This document shows, piece by piece, positions 35,164 through 47,160 of a stretch of DNA of 64,000 bases (its first letter is position 1; every line of letters starts with the position of its first letter). Origin of the DNA: Arabidopsis thaliana (taxonomy: Eukaryota; Streptophyta; Magnoliopsida; Brassicales; Brassicaceae). The notes under the pieces were generated by a model. It was not told the DNA's origin. It did no database searches and saw only the letters and a program-made list of their open reading frames with translations. The stretch lies in contig NC_003070.9 in assembly GCF_000001735.4 (NCBI RefSeq), positions 13,014,001 to 13,078,000 on the forward strand, written 5' to 3'. A program made the position numbers and the translations under genes.

Positions 35164-35433
35164 ATGTTGAAAGCACAAGTGTTTATGTTTGTGACAGTTT
35201 TGGTTTTTGTATGTGTGTTTATAAATAGCAATGATGCGAAAAGGTATATTGAATATCCTCCATGGCAAAAACATCCTTGTAATCCAAGATTTCCAACACC
35301 CGATTGTTATAAGCGTACACCAGCTAATCCATATAGACGAGGATGTACGTGTATCAGTAGATGCCGCCGTGATTGTGGAGGATTATCAACTTGGAAGAAA
35401 CTTTTGGATACAATTTTGAAAATACCAGTGTAA
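35164..35433 (+). CDS. RALFL5: RALF-like peptide RALFL5
   Basis: A single exon of 89 residues. Residues 1-25 are a signal peptide (MLKAQVFMFVTVLVFVCVFI). The mature part starts with KRYIEYPPW, close to the YISY motif of RALF peptides, and contains four cysteines (HPCNPR, PDCYKR, GCTCISRCRRDCGG, where further cysteines are clustered) and the Arg-rich CRRDC end. There is no dibasic RRxL propeptide site, so this is the short class that matures by signal-peptide removal alone. RALF peptides are secreted and bind CrRLK1L receptor kinases such as FERONIA to raise apoplastic pH and curb growth. The C-terminal LSTWKKLLDTILKIPV extension is unusual. It matches Arabidopsis RALFL5 (At1g35467) as remembered. 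Confidence 0.92.
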   Translation: MLKAQVFMFVTVLVFVCVFINSNDAKRYIEYPPWQKHPCNPRFPTPDCYKRTPANPYRRGCTCISRCRRDCGGLSTWKKLLDTILKIPV

Positions 35434-36254
35434 ACAAAATAAAAAGAGATGAACAAAGTTATTAAGTATTTAACTTTGTTCACTTAGATCTATGTAACAA
35501 ATATATATCACAAGAAAAGAAACAGTGTTACGATATATTCTATTTTATTTATTTTGTTTAGCATAATTTTGTATTTTCCAAAATTTTTTGAGTACCACTA
35601 AACATTATAGTATGTCCCTAATATTTAGTTACATTGAAATAATTTTGTCTCACATAATCTCAACCAATATCAAATATGACTTCATTCTATAAAATAAAAT
35701 TTCCAATCATACACATTCAACCAAAGTCTTTGTCTATAAGATAATCTTTTGATGCTTGTCTGGAATTATCATCTCAAAAGCTAATGGTCTGGTTATAAAT
35801 GGTCGTATCAATTAGGTAAATAATCATATATGTCGATCGAAACATTTGATGATGGAGCCAATGATTTTGGTTGGTCCAAATTGAGTATATCGAGCATTGA
35901 CATGTTAATATATCAAATCGAAGCTCTGGAGATGACGAGTTCAACTATATCTTTAATTATTTAAAAACAAATGTATGTGATAGTGAAAACATTTACAATA
36001 TATGTAAAGTTACAAAAATGAGTTATATTGCGTATTATTTTTAACTTTATAGGATTACTTTGCATTTTTTGAACGTTGAGGATAATGTTGCATAAATAGA
36101 TGACTTTGAGGGCTTTTTGCGCAAAACCTATAAAAATATAATACAAAAACAAATACTGAGGCAGAAAAGAAGCTATCGCCTCCTTCAGCCGATAAGCGTC
36201 TATACTCTCTCGTTTTTTCGAGGATGTTCATGCCTTTGGCCTAGGAATGGGCAT
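35434..36254. other. intergenic, no gene seen
   Basis: RALFL5 3' flank and AT-rich DNA. A region near 36010-36120 has MULE-like wording but no ends. Confidence 0.35.
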
Positions 36255-36389
36255 AACTATATGTTTAACACTTAGCATGTCCAACTATTTATAACAAAAC
36301 TTTTAGTCCCTTGTTGCTTTTACAACCAATGTGGGATAAGTTGCTTTCATTCACATGGATTTTTGAATCACAAAAGCATTGGATGAAGG
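36255..36389 (+). repeat. direct repeat of part of the 36.4-37.2 kb element
   Basis: This stretch matches 36885-37025 in the same orientation: a GTTTAACACT/GTTCAACACT word, AACTATTTATA, ATGTGGGA, then AATCACAAAAGCATTGGATG in both. Confidence 0.7.
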
Positions 36390-37185
36390 TATGAAGCTAA
36401 TTATTTTTCTTCTGGAAAATGATTTAGGAAAATATGGATGATTTAAAAGGTAATATAAAAAAATATTATGGACATAAGAGGAGTGCAAACAACAAAATTT
36501 TGTAGTTTCCAACAAGATTAAAGTCGTAGTAAATTTTCCAAACCCCCAAAACTCTACTCCTTGTTTGTTTAGAATTTTTATAAAAAGTAAGAGACAGAAC
36601 ATAAATAAATAATCTAAAATTCACATGAAATATTTCTTTCAAACAATTGCGTGTAGTAAAAAAAAAAGCGAAAGGCAGCAACAACTATGAACGTACCAGA
36701 GAGTTTAGACACTCAACAGGTAAGGAGACAAAAGCTGGAATCAAACAGGTGACAGCTTTAGTCGATGGATTTCTGCAATCAATTGTTTGCTCAAGTTATT
36801 GCCTCCTATAGTCGTTGAGTATCTACACCCTCTGATATATTTGAGGTTATTGCCACCTTCAACCAAAGCATGAGAAAAATATATATGTTCAACACTCGGT
36901 ATGTTTAACTATTTATAGCCAAACTTTCATTTTTTCTTGCTTTCGCATCCGATGTGGGACTCATTGCCTTTTTTCACGTGGGTTTTTAATCACAAAAGCA
37001 TTGGATGAAGCTAAATATGATCAATATAGACTCTATTTACATTAGTTATTGGGCTTTTATTGGATAGGTCAAATTTCATATTTACTATTATTTTGAAAAT
37101 GTGAAAATTGTAATTATAATTATTAAATTTACATTTTAAACAAGAATTTGTTTTTTCTCGATTGTTTAAAACTGATTATAATTTA
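36390..37185 (+). repeat. unclassified dispersed repeat, copy A
   Basis: It is the inverse of 52870-53710 at roughly 85-90 percent identity by eye. Shared words include CTGCAATCAATT, CCTCCTATAGTCGTTGAG and GGTGACAGCTTTAGTCGATG. There is no coding frame. ATGTGGGA and CACGTGGGTTTTTAATCAC near its right part are also found near 36.3 kb. Element class not recognised; ends estimated from where similarity stops. Confidence 0.75.
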
Positions 37186-37635
37186 CAATAATATTTATTT
37201 ACCATCATAACATTTATACATCGTCACATGAAATTATGAAAAGAAAATAAAAAATTAAAGATTCTCTTCATAAAAATTTCTGTTTACCATAAAATCTCTT
37301 TTTGAGAATAATTTCAGGTAACCCCAAGCGAACAAAAGTTACAAAACCCGAAAGATACCGCTAAACCCGAACACCCCCACCGCTAATTCAGTTTTTCCAT
37401 TTCTGATTTGAATGTTGAAAATCTTAATTTGAATCATCTAAACTTTAAAGAACCAATAACAGTGGAAGTCCCAGTGTCTTAACGTCGAACCCATTTTTCT
37501 AACTTTCTCCTTTACATAATGGAAAGTTCAACATAATATCACACAAGTAATGAACAAAAGCCACTTATGATGATAACGACCATAGAAAAACAGAGTTTTC
37601 AAAATATATGCGCGGCTAAGCCATTTTCATCTTCT
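37186..37635. other. intergenic, 3' side of RanBPM
   Basis: AT-rich; its right part is expected to hold the 3' UTR of the minus-strand gene. Confidence 0.4.
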
Positions 37636-40600
37636 TTATCTGTTGTTGTTAAGAACATGTCGAAGCCGGAATGTTTCACCTTGGTCTCCATTCAGTGACC
37701 GCCTTTCTAAACAGCACACGGTTAACTGTCTTAGCAGTTTCTCTAGATGGGATTGCAAGTGACAGCTTCTCTGCACATCTTTCTTATTTGGATTTGTTGA
37801 TAGTATTGCTGCATTCACCGCATCAGCCACTAATTCCCTCTGTGAGTCTTCTAGGAAATACCAGACCGATGATTCCTCAGGCTTTTCATACGCGAGCAAA
37901 GCAAAGCAGTCCTGAATAATCAACAAGAAAATAGAGTTCCTAAGCGAAGCAGCAACATATATAGTCTCTGTATCTGAACGCAATACATACATATTCTCAG
38001 AAACCAGATCTTGCTTGAAAGAAAAAGGAGTAAAGGAGACATTGGTACCTCGACTATATCTTGAAATCCAGTTAACCCAACAAATTTAGCTAACTCGAGT
38101 CTGCCATAGTTCACACCTTCTTCAAGTTTTCCAACCTGTTTATGCCATGTTTTTCCAAAACCATATAGTTAGAGAAATAGCCCCATCTGCATAGATGTGA
38201 AAGTGAACAAAGAAGGAATAATCCAGAGAACTAACTTAAGGTGATATTTATACACGGTGACAAGGTTCCATGCATCTATGTAACATGGTTTCCAGTGTGT
38301 TATAGGTTCTGTGCATTTTTTCACTAGTTTATGGTTTAACACCAAAGTCCATCACACAGTTCAAGCAGCTAATTTTTGTATGAGACACCAAATCCATCAA
38401 AAGCTTCCTTAATTACAAAAATTTTATTCTTATATGCACAGAGAGAGAATATTTCTGACAAGTATTAAGAACACGAAATTTAGATGGTTAAGGAATGAAG
38501 AGCATACCCGTACTAATTCAATAAACTTTTGACAGTGAAGGAGGAAGCAAACTACAGATTTATCGTCCTGCAGTAGGTACAGCCGGGTAAGACTTCGTAT
38601 CACAATCCTGTGAAGTGGATCATCTCAACAATATGATAAGAAATCTCAGTTCACCTGTACAATTTGGGGATACAACTTTTGGAGTTCCGCCAAAGCAGTA
38701 TCAATCTCACCATTCCTAACAAGCTACACCCAATAAAGAATGAATCAGTCCAAATTCACTAACGAAGCAGTAATTTAGTATGGGTTTGAATAGGAACCAA
38801 AAAAAGCCAGATACAAGCCTAATAAAGTTAGAAGATAACATGTCTTATATGTTAAACCGTAGCAAGTTCAATACCTGTCTAAGATTCTTTCTCTGTTTCA
38901 AAGCATAGGATGAATCATCCTCGTCAATAGCATTTTCTTGATCTATATGAATTGGAGGAACTGTATTTTTAGTAGCAAGGTTGAAAGCATCGAGTGTCTC
39001 CTCATACCCATAGTGTAGCAGGTAGGTCTTGACAAGCCTAATGATAAAGAAAACAAAATTATAGATAAAGCAGAAAGCTAGTCCAGAAGGGAAACCAAGT
39101 ATTGCAATTCAAAGTTAAAAAAGTACATGATCTGTTACTGCTGGGAAGGAGTGTACTCACCCATAACCAATGTTTGGAGGTATGGATATTTTTTCAATAG
39201 CCAATTGTTGCTTATTCCTCTCTGATGCTTCATATCCCTAATAATACAGAAAGAGGGAAACAGCCCTCGTCAATTACTTAATTTCAAACATATATGTAAT
39301 GGAAAGAATTTTTATGCCCTACTTCAGTGTTTAAAGATTATAACTTGAGTGCCCAAGAGTTTGAGGTTTGATTACACAGGAACAGTAAAATAGCAAATGT
39401 GAGAGCAATGTCTACAAAGAGAACCACTGCTATAGATTCGGTAACCCCAGTACCAAGAACGGACATGAGGCATACCTATTATGTGATTTCAATAGCAGTA
39501 GTCCTGGTTACACCATCCTTACTTTAGTATAAAGCTATGAGACCTAATTAACCACGTTTGAAAGGATTTTTCCTCTTACCTTAATATCGAAAGCAAATTT
39601 CTTCTTCCCAAAATTGACTAATACCCTGCCAAAATTTCAGAAAAATATGCTTTGTGTAAGAGAGAGTGAGATACATGATGGCAATGGTATTGATCTTTAA
39701 AGAGAGAGTGAGAACATACTCCTCATTTTGGCTATGTACAGCTACAGTAGGGAATAGATGACCTCTTATGTCCTTGGGGATTTTCCCAACAATAGTTCCG
39801 TTTTTACTGGCACCAACAAAAATAATCAAAAATGTCATCAGCTTTAACAGACAAAGAGTAACAGGAAAATGAATGAATCATGAATTCAACTCACAGTAGT
39901 AATGAACTTATTTAAGTACCAAAAAACATGAAACAGTTTCTTTCTTACGTGAAAAAGAACTCCTGAGAAGCGTAGTTTATACCACCGCCAACTGCATCAT
40001 CTTTTGTAAACTTTGGACCAAAAGGTTCACCTTTTCCCTGTCCACGATATAGGTATCCATCATCCCCATGATATCCACAGCTGTTCACTTCCCATCTACC
40101 ATTACAAAAGAAAACTATAACCTCAAATTCAAGTATTAGGCAGATAAAGCTTCTTTCAAAGGCACTATCATCCATATTTGTAAACTCAAGAACCTAGCTT
40201 TCAAATAAACCACAAAGCAATGTCCTTCGAATTTCAGATTCTTCCCTAAACCACTTCTACACAACTGAACTCACCAGAAAGAACACACACAACCTAATCC
40301 AAGAAGCTAAATCTCTATAATAACTAAACCACAACTTGGATCCCAAAACCATACCACAAACCTCAATTTCTAAAATAAACCATACCTTAAACACAACAAT
40401 GATCAAGCTACAAGCTAAAACTATACTTCTTGAACTAAATCCTTCAAATTCAGATTCTTCCCTAAACAACTTCAACACACAATGATCAACAAAGATTGGA
40501 TCCAAAATCCAAAGATAAAGAAAACAATACCCAGGTTGTCTACGCATTTTGAAGCTTTCCTTAGTAAAACCAATAGCAATTTGTCCTTTAATACCAGAAT

Positions 40601-40922
40601 CTTTAACAAAAATCTCAAAGTAGTAAGTAAGACACTTGATCGGAGCAGGTTTATTAGCTTGAACAACACCAACATCGTGACCATGTAGATTCGTATTCGT
40701 GTACTTCACGGAAAGCTTATCAGGAGAAACCACAAGAAATCCGCCGGCGCTATTGATCGTATTCAACTCCGTCGGTAATTCTTCTCCTTCGTCTTCCTTC
40801 GCATCTCGTTTAGCGGAGAGACGAATCTTGTCTAAGAAGTTTAAGTTCAGATCTTGACCGTTCTCGCCGTTGTTGGTTGTATCGCCGTTGGCGGAATTCG
40901 CCGGTGGTGGTGAAGAGTTCAT
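37636..40922 (-). CDS. RANBPM: SPRY / LisH / CTLH / CRA protein, RanBPM homolog
   Basis: Ten exons on the minus strand: 40531-40922, 39949-40095, 39720-39806, 39580-39625, 39161-39237, 38875-39037, 38655-38723, 38508-38567, 38049-38135 and 37636-37911, giving 467 residues. Domains in order: a disordered N-terminus rich in Asn and Gly, a SPRY domain at about 60-225 (YYFEIFVKDSGIKGQIAIGF, GYHGDDGYLYRG, GGGINYASQEFFFT), a LisH helix pair at about 250-275 (VKTYLLHYGYEETLDAFNLA), CTLH at about 300-360 and CRA to the end (QDCFALLAYEKP). In yeast and animals such proteins are core subunits of the GID/CTLH ubiquitin ligase, where SPRY and CRA mediate protein contacts. The Arabidopsis gene is At1g35470. 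All introns obey GT-AG. Confidence 0.95.
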
Positions 40923-41430
40923 TGGTTTTGGTTCCGATTAGAGAAAACCCTAGAAATTTTGAGATTAGGCTCTTCAGAGGTTTTTGGAGTCTATAAGAAG
41001 AAGAACACTGAATTAGAGAATTTGTTGAGATTTCTTCTTCTCTTTGATTTATTTTTTGATCCGTTGTTTATTTTTGTGACCCGCTAGTTTCGGTATTTGT
41101 TAGACTTATTTTTTTCTTATATATATTTCTCTATATAAATTTCATAAATAATATTTAGTTATATACCAATTAGTTGGCTGTTTCAATTCATAAAAAAACA
41201 CAAACTTTTTTATAAAATGTAAAATTAATCCATGTTTTATCAAATTTAATTCATACACACTTTTAAAATGTAAAATCAAATCCATGTTTTTATCAAATGT
41301 GATTCATAAAGACTTTTAATATCAAAAGTGGTTTTATTACCAAAACAAAACTTAAAATAAAAAATATTTCAAAAACAAAAGAGAAAAAACAAAAGTTTCA
41401 TGGCACACTTGATTTTTCCGATCTTGAACC
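40923..41430. other. RanBPM 5' leader and AT-rich spacer
   Basis: A pyrimidine-rich leader (minus strand) runs to about 41060, then AT-rich DNA with a local duplication of AAAATGTAAAAT (about 41213 and 41263). Confidence 0.4.
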
Positions 41431-42360
41431 TTCTACTCTCGAACTACTTGTAGTCTTTCGAGTATCTCCATGGTTAAACTCATTGGTATCTTCTGTGGTA
41501 CCTACAATTTACAATGAAATTTAATTAATATAATTCAATTACCTATAAAGCTTTCAATTTAAAACTCTTACCTTCATAGTCAACAAACTTGCGTAGCCAA
41601 TTGCGAGTACAAAGCAAACATGAACATTTTCTGGAAGCAAGCGATTTCTATATGGAGTCAAAACCCTCGATCCAATGCTAAAAGCTGAGTTTGATGCTAC
41701 TTTAGTAATAGGAATGCTAAGGACATCGCATGTCATAGAAGCTAAACCGCCAAATCGATTCTGATTATCTTTCCAATAGCTTAAGACATCCAAATTTCGA
41801 AAAAGACTTTCACTCTCATCCAAATAAATATCCAAGTGTGTCTTTGTGTTGTTCACACCGTCTTCAATACTTCTTTCTAGTTCAAATAGATCTTATGTTA
41901 CAAAAACTCACATTAAGTTAATTCACCAAGTTCCAACTTTATACAATATCATCAAATTCTTCTCGAGCCCTTTAATTTTTAACTTATAAGTAGTAGAATT
42001 TACTTTCTTTTAAGCTACTTCAAGCATCTTCAATTTAAGCTTCGGATCCAAAACTGCTCTCATAGCCAAAATGAGACTATAATCTTCCCAATACTCGGAA
42101 AATTTACCATGCATCTCTTGAGCCACTTGCTCAACAACATCATCATCACAAATAGCATACTTCTTCAGCAACAACTCAATCCTCCATATTTGTGTAAAGT
42201 ATACATTGGATGTGGGATACTTAGAGCCTAAAAAGTAAGTGATAATAACACTAAAAGGTTTCAATAGATCAAAAATTTATCATTGGTATCAAAAGCTTTC
42301 ATGCTAACAAACGCTTCTCTAAACTTCAACGCTCTAGCAAGCATTTCATCTTTCTACATG
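41431..42360 (-). mobile_element. hAT transposase remnant (C-terminal dimerisation region)
   Basis: The minus strand carries two broken frames with plant hAT features. 42010-42264 has YFTQIWRIELLLKK and LAMRAVLDPKLKLKML, the segment before the dimerisation domain (RICESLEEPER type). 41554-41856 has LDIYLDESESLF, LSYWKDNQNRFGGLASMTCD and the SIPITKVASNSAFSIGSRVL signature of the hAT C-terminal dimerisation domain. The DDE core and zinc finger are not seen upstream, and no terminal inverted repeats were found, so this is a relic. Confidence 0.8.
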
Positions 42361-43181
42361 CCATGTTCATATTCCGAACAAAAAAATTGCATTCAAACGA
42401 TTAAAAGAAAGAAAAAAAATTGGTATGCCCGAATTTTTTGTTGAATAATTACAAACTTTATTTTTGCATTCGAACTTATTTTTCCCCAAAATTGCTAAAT
42501 CAAAGAAGCATCAGAACAATGAAGTTTATATGTGATATGTTTGTCTTTTGTTTTGATTGAATTTCTTCTTCATTCTTTTTTTGCATTATTGAAAATTATC
42601 AAACATTATTTCAATTTTAGAGGTTTGAAAATCTAAAGGTAAACTAGATAAGGATCCACGATGTGCAGCGTGAGGAAATATTTGTGGCAATTTTGGTTTG
42701 ATAGTTTACATCATAAATCATAATCATAATATTTTCTATTTAATAAAATTTATTTTGTAATTTTCTGTATTTAATTTATTGTGTCATACTCCAATATAAT
42801 TCCGCAATTGGATCAGTAAATTCGATAATCCTACGCTAATCCACCCAATGTTAAAATCCGTTGGATCATACTCTATGTTTTTGTAATCTATTTTGGATCT
42901 ATACTCTATGTTCTTGTTTTTTTATAAAGAAAGAAAATGAATCAAATACTGAATGAGTTAAAACAATAGCAGACATACATATAAAATAGTGTGCACATTG
43001 AAGTGCTGCTAAATTTTTTAAAATCTTAAATATATTGTAGAGATTGTTAGGTTTAGGAGTCAATTTTAAATCTTCAAGATATGAAAAATTCTTGCAAATC
43101 AAGTTTAGTTCAAAATATATGAAAATTGTATTCTAAATTATTGAATGTAAAATATAGTGAAAATGGTTTGCATATATTTTA
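42361..43181. other. intergenic, no gene seen
   Basis: AT-rich with no coding signal. Confidence 0.4.
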
Positions 43182-43340
43182 GGGAGATTTACAAAACTAC
43201 CATTTTTTACTATCCTTTTGCAACAGTACCCTTTTATATTGTTCATTTTTAAAAATATCCCTTTCCTTGAACAGAATGACCAAATTACCCTTATCTAATA
43301 AGCACATGTAATTGGAAACTGAAAGTTTCCCGTCGAATTT

Positions 43341-43369
43341 TTGGCGCCAAAATTTATTTTTCCCGCCAA
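43341..43369 (+). promoter_or_regulatory. two E2F-consensus sites (left cluster)
   Basis: TTGGCGCCAA at 43341-43350 and TTCCCGCCAA at 43360-43369 match TTSSCGSSAA exactly. Confidence 0.6.
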
Positions 43370-43394
43370 AAAAAAAATTTCGCCAAACAAGGAA

Positions 43395-43800
43395 TTTTAA
43401 AAGTGGCATTGAATGATTTACAAGGAATTTTAAAAGTAAGTAAGTGGCATTGAATGATTTACAAGGAATTTTAAAAGTGGTTAACATGATTTACAATCGT
43501 TTTTAAAACACAAGTAAGTGTCAAAGAATGAATTACAAGGGATTTTAAAAAGGGTTTGCATGGTTTATAATCGTTTTTAAAGGATAAATAAGTGGTATAA
43601 TTTACAAGAATTTTAAAAGCTTATAAAAGAGTAAAACATGATTTACAAGAGTTTTAAAAGAGTTTTAAAAGGATTTACAAGGATTTTAAACCCTTTTAAA
43701 TCCCTTGTAAATCTTTTAAACTCTTTTAAAATCTCTTGTAAATCTTTTAAAATCTTTTAAAACCCTTTTAAAATCCCTTGTAAATCTATTTCTTGCCAAA
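43395..43800. repeat. short-unit array forming a large inverted repeat
   Basis: Units of the type GATTTACAAGGAATTTTAAAA repeat from about 43400 to 43690 and then continue in inverse form (CCTTTTAAATCCCTTGTAAATC) to about 43790. The single strand could fold into a long AT-rich hairpin centred near 43,690. Confidence 0.7.
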
Positions 43801-43869
43801 AAAAAACTTTTAAAATCTTTTTAATCCCTTTTAAAATGTTTGTGAAAAAAAGTTTTGGGAGGAAATTTT

Positions 43870-43966
43870 TTGGCGGGAAAAATGTTTTTGAAAATATTTT
43901 GGCGGGAATTTTTTTTTTCGAAAATTTTTGGCGATAAATTTTTTGGCGGGAAAATTTTGGCGGGAA
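43870..43966 (+). promoter_or_regulatory. four E2F-consensus sites (right cluster)
   Basis: TTGGCGGGAA occurs at 43870-43879, 43899-43908, 43943-43952 and 43957-43966. The last two start 14 bases apart. Confidence 0.6.
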
Positions 43967-44157
43967 ATTTTATTTTGGAATATTTTAGACGAAAAATATT
44001 AATATTTCATTTTGTTAACATAAATCAATTTACAAATAGGGGTAAAATGGTCATTAATAATTTGAAGAGGGTATAAATGAAAATGATAAATAGAAAAGGG
44101 TAGAATTAAAAAGAGGTAGTGTGAAAAGAGCATTAGAAAGAATTTTTCTATATTTTA

Positions 44158-44822
44158 ATTGATATTGTTTTAGAAGATAGTGTAAAATATTTAAAATAAT
44201 AAGCTTAAAAATAAATAATAATTTTATTTCACTATATAGTTTCTTTAATATAACAACAATGCATTTTTGAATTTATCATATATGGATGCTGAATATTTAT
44301 TTTTTCACATAAAACTTAAATCTCTGCCAAAAATATACATAAATTATTGTTTAAATATAAATAATATTAAAATGTGCATAGATAACTAAATGAGGATGTG
44401 GTGCCACGAATTAAGAGTGAAAGTTTCACTGTTTCAATGTTAATGAGGATGTATTAACTTTGATACGATTCACTGTCACTGTGAAACATGTTGATACCCA
44501 GAGAAATTCATCAACTCATAAAAATTAATAATAGCAAATTTGGAAAATTAAGAGAAGACATGATATATTATGTTTACTTATGGTATTAGTACGATTTTTT
44601 GTATTAATGATTGAGAACTATTTATGGATATCAATTATGGTTAAACAAACGTAATTGATGTTTGTTGGCATCGTTGCCTTATCCCATTTCGTTTGCTTCA
44701 ATATTTTGAAAAATTAAATAATGAATTTGAATATATGAAAGATATGATTTTTGTCATTTTAAATAAAAATAATAAAATGTTAGCTGAAATATTTTCCAAT
44801 AGCATATTTTGTAATATCCCAC
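44158..44822. other. intergenic, no gene seen
   Basis: AT-rich; the frame at 44693-44914 runs into the Helitron and has no family feature. Confidence 0.4.
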
Positions 44823-46895
44823 ATCCTACTATATTATTTGGAAAGTACATTTTAAATGTAACCTTAATTTTTGTAAGTAATTACATAGGTATGCCATTAG
44901 AAATAAAATTTTAAAGAATAAATTAATTTATCTCTTTAAGGATTAAAAAGTCAAATACTAATTTAATTAATTAAATTTAACATAAAAACGGAATACATTA
45001 TTAATTTCCAAAAATAATAACCAATCAAAATCAACATATAAGATTTGATATCTAAATTTTAATTAATTTAATTTAATTAGAAAAATGAAATGCATTATTA
45101 ATTTCCAAAAAAGTAACCAATTAAAATCAACAAATTAGATTTGATATCTAAATTATCATATTAATTTTTTATTAATTATTATAGTTCACTTCTCATCTTT
45201 ATATGATTCTATTTTTGCCGAAAAATAATATCATCATTATAAAAAAATAATTTGAGTTTTTTCGCATATGTCATAATTTGAATTTTTAAAAACGAATATA
45301 AACTGTTCAATACATGAAAAAAATTATAACGGATGAAAAATAGATTTAAGAAAACTTTCTACTGAGTAACTGGTCATAATTTGAATTATTTCTATTCAAT
45401 TTCATACATATTATATTGAAAATTTATAATCTTATATACTACAATAATTAATAACATATTAGATGTGATTCAATTTTTAATACAAGCTGGAAAATCCTAG
45501 AATTAACGGGTTTAGATCGATATTAATACAAGATGGTATACTACATGTCAAACTCTTAAATTAACAATCAAACTACAAGTGTATAATCTTAAACACTAAA
45601 CAATATAGATAATATCAACAAAACATATACAACTCACAGTTTACTATACATTTAAAATCAAATAAAATAATATCATATATTTTTAAATCATCTTTACAAT
45701 AAAAGTTTTTAGTTTAACTAAAATATAAGGCTACTTGCGGTATACTGCAGGTTAATATCTAGATTATAGGGCTTATTGGATCTAGAGATGGGTCATCAAA
45801 GATTTCCTAAACTGAAGCAAAATATACTGAATATTCAAATATCTATCTATTACCAAATTATAAACAAATAAGTTCGTAAACAATTTAATATTTTATTTAC
45901 GAAATCAATTAAATCTTAATCACATAAAAATTAGCACAAAAAAAAATATTCAACAATTAAAAAATAACAAATCTCTGTGTTATATAAGTTTTGATACTAT
46001 ATTCGAATAAAGTGTAATATACCTTTTCAATTTGTATTCTTTAACTAATTTAAGCTAACAAATATATTTGCTAATCTTATACCTATCAAAACCGACAATC
46101 GTTTCTTATCTCTATAGTATTTTTGCAAGACTTTTTTGGTGGATTTGGATAAAAGTGCGTTCGGCTCATATGGTACATTCCCCTATTAAATAAATATGGT
46201 GCACTCCTATGTTATTAACTAAAATGTTTAGATTATAATTCAGAGTCATATCATTAATAAAAATAATATTAATAAATAAATGGCTTTTTGGCAAGACAGA
46301 TTTAGAGAGACGGGTTTTTGAATCAACATTAATAAAAAAAATAAAATATAATTAATCCACCGTTTCAATACGGGTTAAATCTTTAATTTATTATTTTCTA
46401 AGACCACTAATATTAAACATATCAAATCATCCTAATTTAGAAAAGATTATATAAAACAAAAAATGTTATGTGGTATGTATAATGTTACTATATATAAAAT
46501 TAAACTATAAAATATAAATGTATTAGAAAATGATACAATTTGCAAAACTTTTATATAAAAAATAATTCTTAAATTTTAAAAATTACTACTTAAAAAAAAA
46601 TCACAGGACGGGTAAAGAAATTACAGAACGGGTTTTATTTTAGAATTGAGTTATATGGCGGATGTATTTGAATTAATATTTATAAAATTTTAAAATATTA
46701 TTAATATGCTGTTTTAATAGGGGTTAAAACTTCAGTTTTTTAACAATTGTCTCATGGATTCGTGGTATAGCGTTAGTTAATAACAATTATAAATTGTAAA
46801 ATATAAATATTTTATAAAATAAAATTTGCAAGTTTTAATATATATTACTTTTAAAAAATAAATCGTCCCGCGGTATACCGCGGATTAAAATCTAG
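44823..46895 (+). mobile_element. non-autonomous Helitron, complete (copy 2)
   Basis: It starts TCCTACTATATTATTTGG at 44823 and ends with a hairpin (CCGCGGTATACCGCGG, 46868-46883), then ATTAAAAT and CTAG at 46892-46895. Flanks are A and T with no target duplication. It is homologous to copy 1 in inverse orientation over nearly all its length and is about 300 bases longer because of extra sequence near its 5' end, part of which is a local tandem duplication. No Rep/helicase is encoded. Confidence 0.88.
44985..45165 (+). repeat. tandem duplication inside Helitron copy 2
   Basis: Two units of about 93 bases share CATTATTAATTTCCAAAAA, AACCAAT(C/T)AAAATCAACA and AGATTTGATATCTAAATT. The unit is absent from copy 1. 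Confidence 0.75.
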
Positions 46896-47120
46896 TAACA
46901 TCTAGTTATTTTGCTAACAACATTTCTCAAATAATAGTATAGAGATGGTATAGAATCTACAAAGTGCAAACTATCACTTATAATTATTTATCAAATTAAA
47001 GCTGATAACATTTCGTACTAAATTTCAGCTTTAGAGTTTAAAGTGCAAATTATTAAACATTTGAACATATCAATTTCTTAATATTTAACAAAGTTTCTCC
47101 TTATTTTTTTATAGTTCTCT

Positions 47121-47160
<40 letters not shown>

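Larger units (their letters stand above)
43182..44148. mobile_element. MULE-like non-autonomous element with six E2F sites
   Basis: A 9-base target duplication TATATTTTA flanks it (43173-43181, 44149-44157), the size Mutator-like elements make. The ends are long imperfect inverted repeats: both sides, read inward, share an ACTACC word, ACCCTTTT followed by ATTGTTCATTTT/ATTTATCATTTT, and an ACCAAATTACCC/ACCATTTTACCC word about 105 bases in. The interior has no transposase. It contains six matches to TTSSCGSSAA near its ends (two left, four right) and a central inverted-repeat array. Confidence 0.8.

Noticed and set aside
40257-40530. Extension of RanBPM exon 1 to a 221-codon frame
   Set aside because: The frame runs into the intron after the GT at 40529-40530; splicing to 40095 keeps the SPRY domain intact.
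47123-47157. (TA)n tract as a regulatory site
   Set aside because: Simple dinucleotide repeat; no nearby start fits it as a TATA box.
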